The notes under the pieces are model-generated. The model worked only from the letters and a program-made list of their open reading frames with translations, was not told where the DNA came from and searched no databases. Positions 60,177 to 64,000 of a stretch of DNA of 64,000 nucleotides are shown piece by piece (the first letter of the stretch is position 1; every line of letters begins with the position of its first letter). A program made the position numbers and the translations under genes. Source of the DNA: Leptura quadrifasciata (lineage: Eukaryota > Arthropoda > Insecta > Coleoptera > Cerambycidae); the NCBI GenBank assembly GCA_963675555.1, contig OY776681.1:6192461-6256460 (forward strand), read 5' to 3'.

Positions 60177-61211
60177 GGTGGCTATTCTTGAGCTTGTGGG
60201 AGTAGAATGAGTAAGAGGAAGTAATCCTTTTCTACTCCCTTATGTAAAATTTGTATTCCTGAATTATTTTCCCTCAGCCAGATAGACGAATTAGTAGGGA
60301 GTCCTACTAATTCCCTTATTTTTAGTAAGAGAAAGTCGAGGGAAAGCAAAATAAACATTTTTAAAGTATTTTATAGGTTATGATTGTGCCTGTGGAGACG
60401 TACACCTTATTAATTCGGTTTTATTTAAATAATGGACATTAAAGATTTAGTGGCTATACAAGTTTTGGATGATTTAGAAGATGCGGAGGAACAGTTTGAA
60501 AATGGGAAAAAGATTTGAATTTTAGAAAAAACTGATCCTTTTGAATTGTCGGATCAAATTTTTGTTCGTTTATTTAGGTTGTCCAAACCATTAGTGAGGG
60601 ATCTTATAGATATTTTAAACCCATTGCTTTGTCGTGCAGACAAAGGTAAATTAGATTAAAGTGCATTACATATTGCTTAGTTTTGTAGGTTACGTTAGGT
60701 ATATGAAACAGAGTATCTACCTACTTTATTTAAAACTAAACCATATTTTTAGATATTTGTTACATTACGTTTTTTGGCTACTGGCACTTACCAAGAAATA
60801 ACTGGTAGCAATCACTATACTGCAGTAAGCCAAGCCAGTGTAAGTCGCTGTATAACAGAAGTTTGTACTGCATTAACTTCACCAAATATTTTTAATACTT
60901 GGGTGCAGTTTCCCAGAGATATTGCAGAATTAGAGAGATTAAGAATCAGGTAATTAACCTCTGTCAACGTCAACTAACACGCCGCCACGAGTTGGCAGCT
61001 GAAATAGTCAGATATAGGAGAGCTCTGATTGGTTATACCGTGCAGAACAATATGACAACACTGTCGACTTCTCCCTCAAACTTTCATCGCTCCCTCGTTT
61101 TTCCTTTTGTTTAAGAATACATGTTTTTCGAATAAGGGAATTTCAAGTGAAAGGCGAGGGAATTAATTCTCCAGGGAGTAACGATTTCTCTCGCGCTCAA
61201 GAATAGCCACC
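60177..61211 (+). mobile_element. Deleted PIF/Harbinger transposon with CAG target duplication
   Basis: The ends are ggtggctattcttgagc and its exact reverse complement, flanked by CAG on both sides (60174-60176 and 61212-61214). Inner ends share gggagta/tactccc motifs. 3-bp duplications are the Harbinger hallmark, although TWA is more usual. The 1035-bp length and half transposase show an internal deletion. Confidence 0.88.
60432..60951 (+). pseudogene. Harbinger (HARBI1-like) transposase, N-terminal half
   Basis: The first part reads MDIKDLVAIQVLDDLEDAEE, has a stop at about 60516, then FVRLFRLSKPLVRDLIDIL. A probable intron (about 60646-60752) follows, then TLRFLATGTYQEITGSNH, YTAVSQASVSRCITEVCTAL and FPRDIAELERLRIR before a stop. 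These are the DNA-binding and early catalytic parts of HARBI1-like proteins. The DDE C-terminal half is missing. Confidence 0.85.
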
Positions 61212-61214
61212 CAG

Positions 61215-61947
61215 AACTCCTGCTCTTGAGCAGTGGGAAGTTGATCGCCACCCTTGGAGATTTCCTGTTTTTCCATGCAGCAGCAGGATGCGATACCACT
61301 ACTGCCCCCTTCAGAAAGGTAAAAACGGTTCCTTCAAGAAACTCCGAAACGATGCTTGTTTATGGGATAAATTGTCTGTCTTCAATCAACTGAACTCTAC
61401 ACACGAGGAAATTGCAGAATCGGGAGAATATTTTCTTCTCCTGCTGTACGGCTGTGACATTAAAGAGGGATTAAACAACGCTAGGCATTGGCTGTATCGG
61501 TCAAAGCAGCATTTGACTTGGCTGCACTTCCACCTACATCCACAGCGACTAAACAACATGCGTGCTGAGTTTACCATCAGGTAAGAGCCAAATTTCGTCA
61601 TTTCCTCTGCTTTAAAAGCTCTTAGTATGCTAATTCTGTATATTTAAATTTAGCTTCAAGTATGGATGGAGAATCGCCTCCCAGAAAAAGAATGGGGGTG
61701 GCTGGTGCATGCATGTCAGCTAAAATCCATCCCGACTGAAGAGGATACAGCACCGAAGCGGGTACTCCACATCATATCCCGCAACTGTAAATCCGGCTGC
61801 GAAAAGAAGTGCAAATGCAGGACAAGTGGTCTCAGTTGCACTGATATGTGCGGTTACTACGCTGGGCATGGGTGCGCAAATCGTAGGGAAGTGGCTGACT
61901 CAGACATCGATAACGACGTGGAACCTTTGGCTGACGTGTGTATTTAA
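61215..61947 (+). pseudogene. Cysteine-rich (CXC) protein of a transposon-like family, broken
   Basis: The Harbinger element split this frame: NAELLLLSSGKLIATLGDF and HAAAGCDTTTAPF lie across and after the insertion point. A frameshift near 61310 leads to KGKNGSFKKLRNDACLWDKL through GLNNARHWLYRSKQHL, ending at a possible donor (61580). A second part (61666-61947) has EKEWGWLVHACQLKSIP and a Cys cluster CKSGCEKKCKCRTSGLSCTD plus MCGYYAGHGCAN, like tesmin/TSO1 CXC motifs. The GCDTT..GKG block followed by a C-terminal CXC motif recurs in many uncharacterised animal proteins, as I remember them. The reading across the 61580 donor and 61653 acceptor is out of frame. Confidence 0.55.
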
Positions 61948-62154
61948 CGTAATATTTACTATAGCCAAAAAATGCAAACATTGTAGGCAAAAATGTACTT
62001 TCTTAAAAAAATAATTAATAAATAGAAATTTATTTATTAAAAAAATTGGACAATATTTCATATTTTGAAAGAAAAAGAACAGTAAACTACGCAATTTGAC
62101 GCAGAAAGCAAAGATGAATCGGACGCTTGGTTCAGTCGCTATGCTCAAAACTTA

Positions 62155-62300
62155 AAAATCCAAGATGGCGGAATTTCCCCAAGTGGGATTGTGGGACTTT
62201 CAGGATTCCCATTAGGACATCATGCTCATCATCTCTAGCAATTTTTAGCTTTTTATTTCAAATGTCCTGGCCAATGTCTTATTTGACTGGATTAACACAT
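62155..62300 (-). repeat. Inverted copy of the 53371-53540 repeat
   Basis: Includes ccaagatggcgg, tccccaagtggga and agctttttatttcaaatg, the reverse complement of the other copy's blocks. Confidence 0.7.
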
Positions 62301-62317
62301 GAAATGTAAAACTTTGA

Positions 62318-62386
62318 AAAATGTTGCAACTGTTTTCTTACCCTAAGTATATATTTTTCTTTATTGGGTTCCTCAAAATAGTTGTA
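62318..62386 (-). pseudogene. Partial copy of a helicase exon
   Basis: This matches 52961-53030 at close to 90%: the donor, intron edge (tgttgcaac, ttttcttac) and the last 45 or so coding bases, reading NYFEEPNKEKYILR against NYFEEPNKGKYTLR. The 5' part of the exon is missing, so it cannot be spliced in as an internal exon. Confidence 0.7.
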
Positions 62387-62497
62387 TATTATAAACAATT
62401 ATTTATTTTATAAAACGAAAAAGGTTACAATTAGCCATAGGGAAGTATTTACAAAAAATATTCGTTTTTTATTTCTACATCACATCGTCGAAAAATA

Positions 62498-62822
62498 TAC
62501 AGGGTGTTCCATTTTAAAAAATTGACAAATTCAATTTAAAATGTTCTTAACTAAACAATAATTTTTGGCCATCCTGTACATTTTTAGGAAATGAAAATGA
62601 TCCAAAAACATTAATTAGACGTCTCGTAACTGGTATTCACATAAGTTTTTCTTAAAACCCATAATTGTGATTGTAGTGATTTTTTTTAATATCCATCTGC
62701 AGATTGCACTATTTCAACAACAAAAATTCATTACATCCAAGTGGTTGGGAGATATTCAATGCTAATGTGCTATCATAGAACTCGAGATATCGAGGTCCGA
62801 AGCACTATTGCCCCACCCTGTA
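62498..62822. mobile_element. MITE-like element with TACAGGGTG ends
   Basis: It starts tacagggtgttcc and ends caccctgta, with TA on both sides (62496-62497 and 62823-62824). The ends match the right tip of the mariner-like element at 19765. The inverted repeat is only about 9 bp and there is no coding. Confidence 0.5.
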
Positions 62823-64000
62823 TATTAATTTTTTATTAAACTTTCTCTTTCTTAGATAAATTAATTCTTTTCTCCCATAAAAAAAAAACATGCAAAATGG
62901 CATTCAAAACACTTTTTTACACTATATATTTTTCAGTAAAATCAATAGAAACGGCGTAAATCAGGAATTAATTCTTAAAGTCCGCCATTTTGAATTTTCA
63001 ATTCGGATTCGTAATCAGCGACTCCAAAAATCTTGAATGAATTTCGTTGAAAACTTTGTGCGTTATTGAATTGGCGGTGTAAAATGGGGGCTGCAACCCC
63101 CCGGGGTAAGGGCACTAATTTTCAAAGGTATATATTTCATATATAGCCAAATTTCCTCTACTATACGAGATAGATAATACTTTGTTAGTTACAGTAATAA
63201 AAAAAGTTACATATAAAACTTTTAGGGTGTGGAACATGTCACACATGAAACAAAAAACACTCTTTCAAACTAAAACATTGTTTACAGATGCTCTATATCT
63301 CATTTTTATAACATCTAGTTAGTTGTTATTCCTATTGCCGGAGAGTGTTGCTTGTGTCTTTCCCGCATTAAGTAAAAGATCATGTGTGGAAAATATTCAT
63401 CTAATGAATCCAGTGCATTAATGACTGTTTGAAAAGGTCTAAAGGGTCCTAAAACTGAACTTTGCAAGACAACTTATTTTACTGTAACTTTTTCTGATTT
63501 TAAGCAATTTTCCGTTTCTATCAGTTTCCCCTATACTCCATTCGCTAGATATGATTTTACGAATAATGTATAATAGATTGTCAAATAAACCATATATTGA
63601 ATGCTAGGAATTTTAATTGTTTTAAAACATCATTAAAACAATACCTAATTGAAAAATATATTTATAATCTTAATGAGTGTTTAAATGCCTTATGTAATTA
63701 TGTTATATATACTTTATTTTCATTTGAGTATGTCTTCTTTTAGCATTAATTGTGTATCTATAGGTAATTTTATATTTTGTTAACTATTCCCATCTGTTCT
63801 TATGTAACAGTGCCCGCGATACCTAATTAAATAAAAAATAAAACACGAACTTTCAACAAATATTTTGCTGTTAACAAAATTACACAATGAATTTGTAGTT
63901 AATTTTAAAGCAATGTCAAAAGTATATTGATCGACAAGGACGACATGAATATTTACTTAATTTCGTTGAAATTCTATTGCTTTCTTTTCAAGAGATAGTA
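62823..64000. other. Intergenic, repeat fragment near 62986
   Basis: 62986-63045 (gtccgccattttgaattttc, then attcgtaatcagcgactcc) is an inverted relative of the tandem units at 5379-5850. The rest is AT-rich with no coding seen. Confidence 0.4.

Overview
This is AT-rich eukaryotic nuclear DNA with spliceosomal introns (GT...AG), AATAAA signals and a very heavy load of transposable elements. The host genes and the mix of jockey-type LINEs, mariner-like and PIF/Harbinger transposons and tRNA- or 5S-derived SINEs point to an insect, perhaps a beetle; the order is an inference.

Four host genes are readable. (1) The 3' end of a phospholipase C epsilon gene on + (651-3943; five exons with Y domain, C2 and two Ras-association domains). 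(2) A single-exon INO80 complex subunit C gene on - (11392-11748). (3) A six-exon gene on + for an Arg/Ser/Pro-rich nuclear-type protein with a conserved C-terminal region I cannot name (20099-23363). (4) Most of a Mov10-family superfamily-1 RNA helicase gene on - (34244-53095; 16 exons plus a duplicated 30-nt exon). Its introns are packed with transposons and its 5' end was not found.

The rest is mainly mobile DNA. 4.0-10.1 kb holds a short tandem array, a hairpin and dispersed repeats. 12.9-14.2 kb is a decayed LINE between 117-bp direct repeats. 16.07-19.77 kb is a mariner-like element with long inverted repeats, itself carrying a tRNA-derived SINE and a LINE fragment. 22-29.5 kb is a run of LINE fragments with a 314-bp tandem duplication. 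30-33.3 kb holds two foldback elements. The helicase introns contain a LINE with a restriction-like endonuclease, several other LINE pieces, a 5S-rRNA-derived SINE with exact target-site duplications, a tRNA-derived SINE and an LTR-like sequence. 53.98-59.43 kb is a complete, intact jockey-type LINE with 12-bp target duplications, inserted in the B box of a tRNA-derived SINE. 60.18-61.21 kb is a deleted Harbinger element inserted in the remains of a cysteine-rich (CXC) gene.

The host genes do not form a pathway: PLC epsilon is a membrane signalling enzyme, INO80C a chromatin-remodelling subunit, the RS protein probably nuclear, and Mov10 an RNA helicase that restricts retroelements in other animals. 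The strongest leads are the LINE whose ORF1 and ORF2 share one frame separated by a single UAA with no AUG before the endonuclease motif, the 5S-derived SINE, and the duplicated in-frame mini-exon of the helicase gene.
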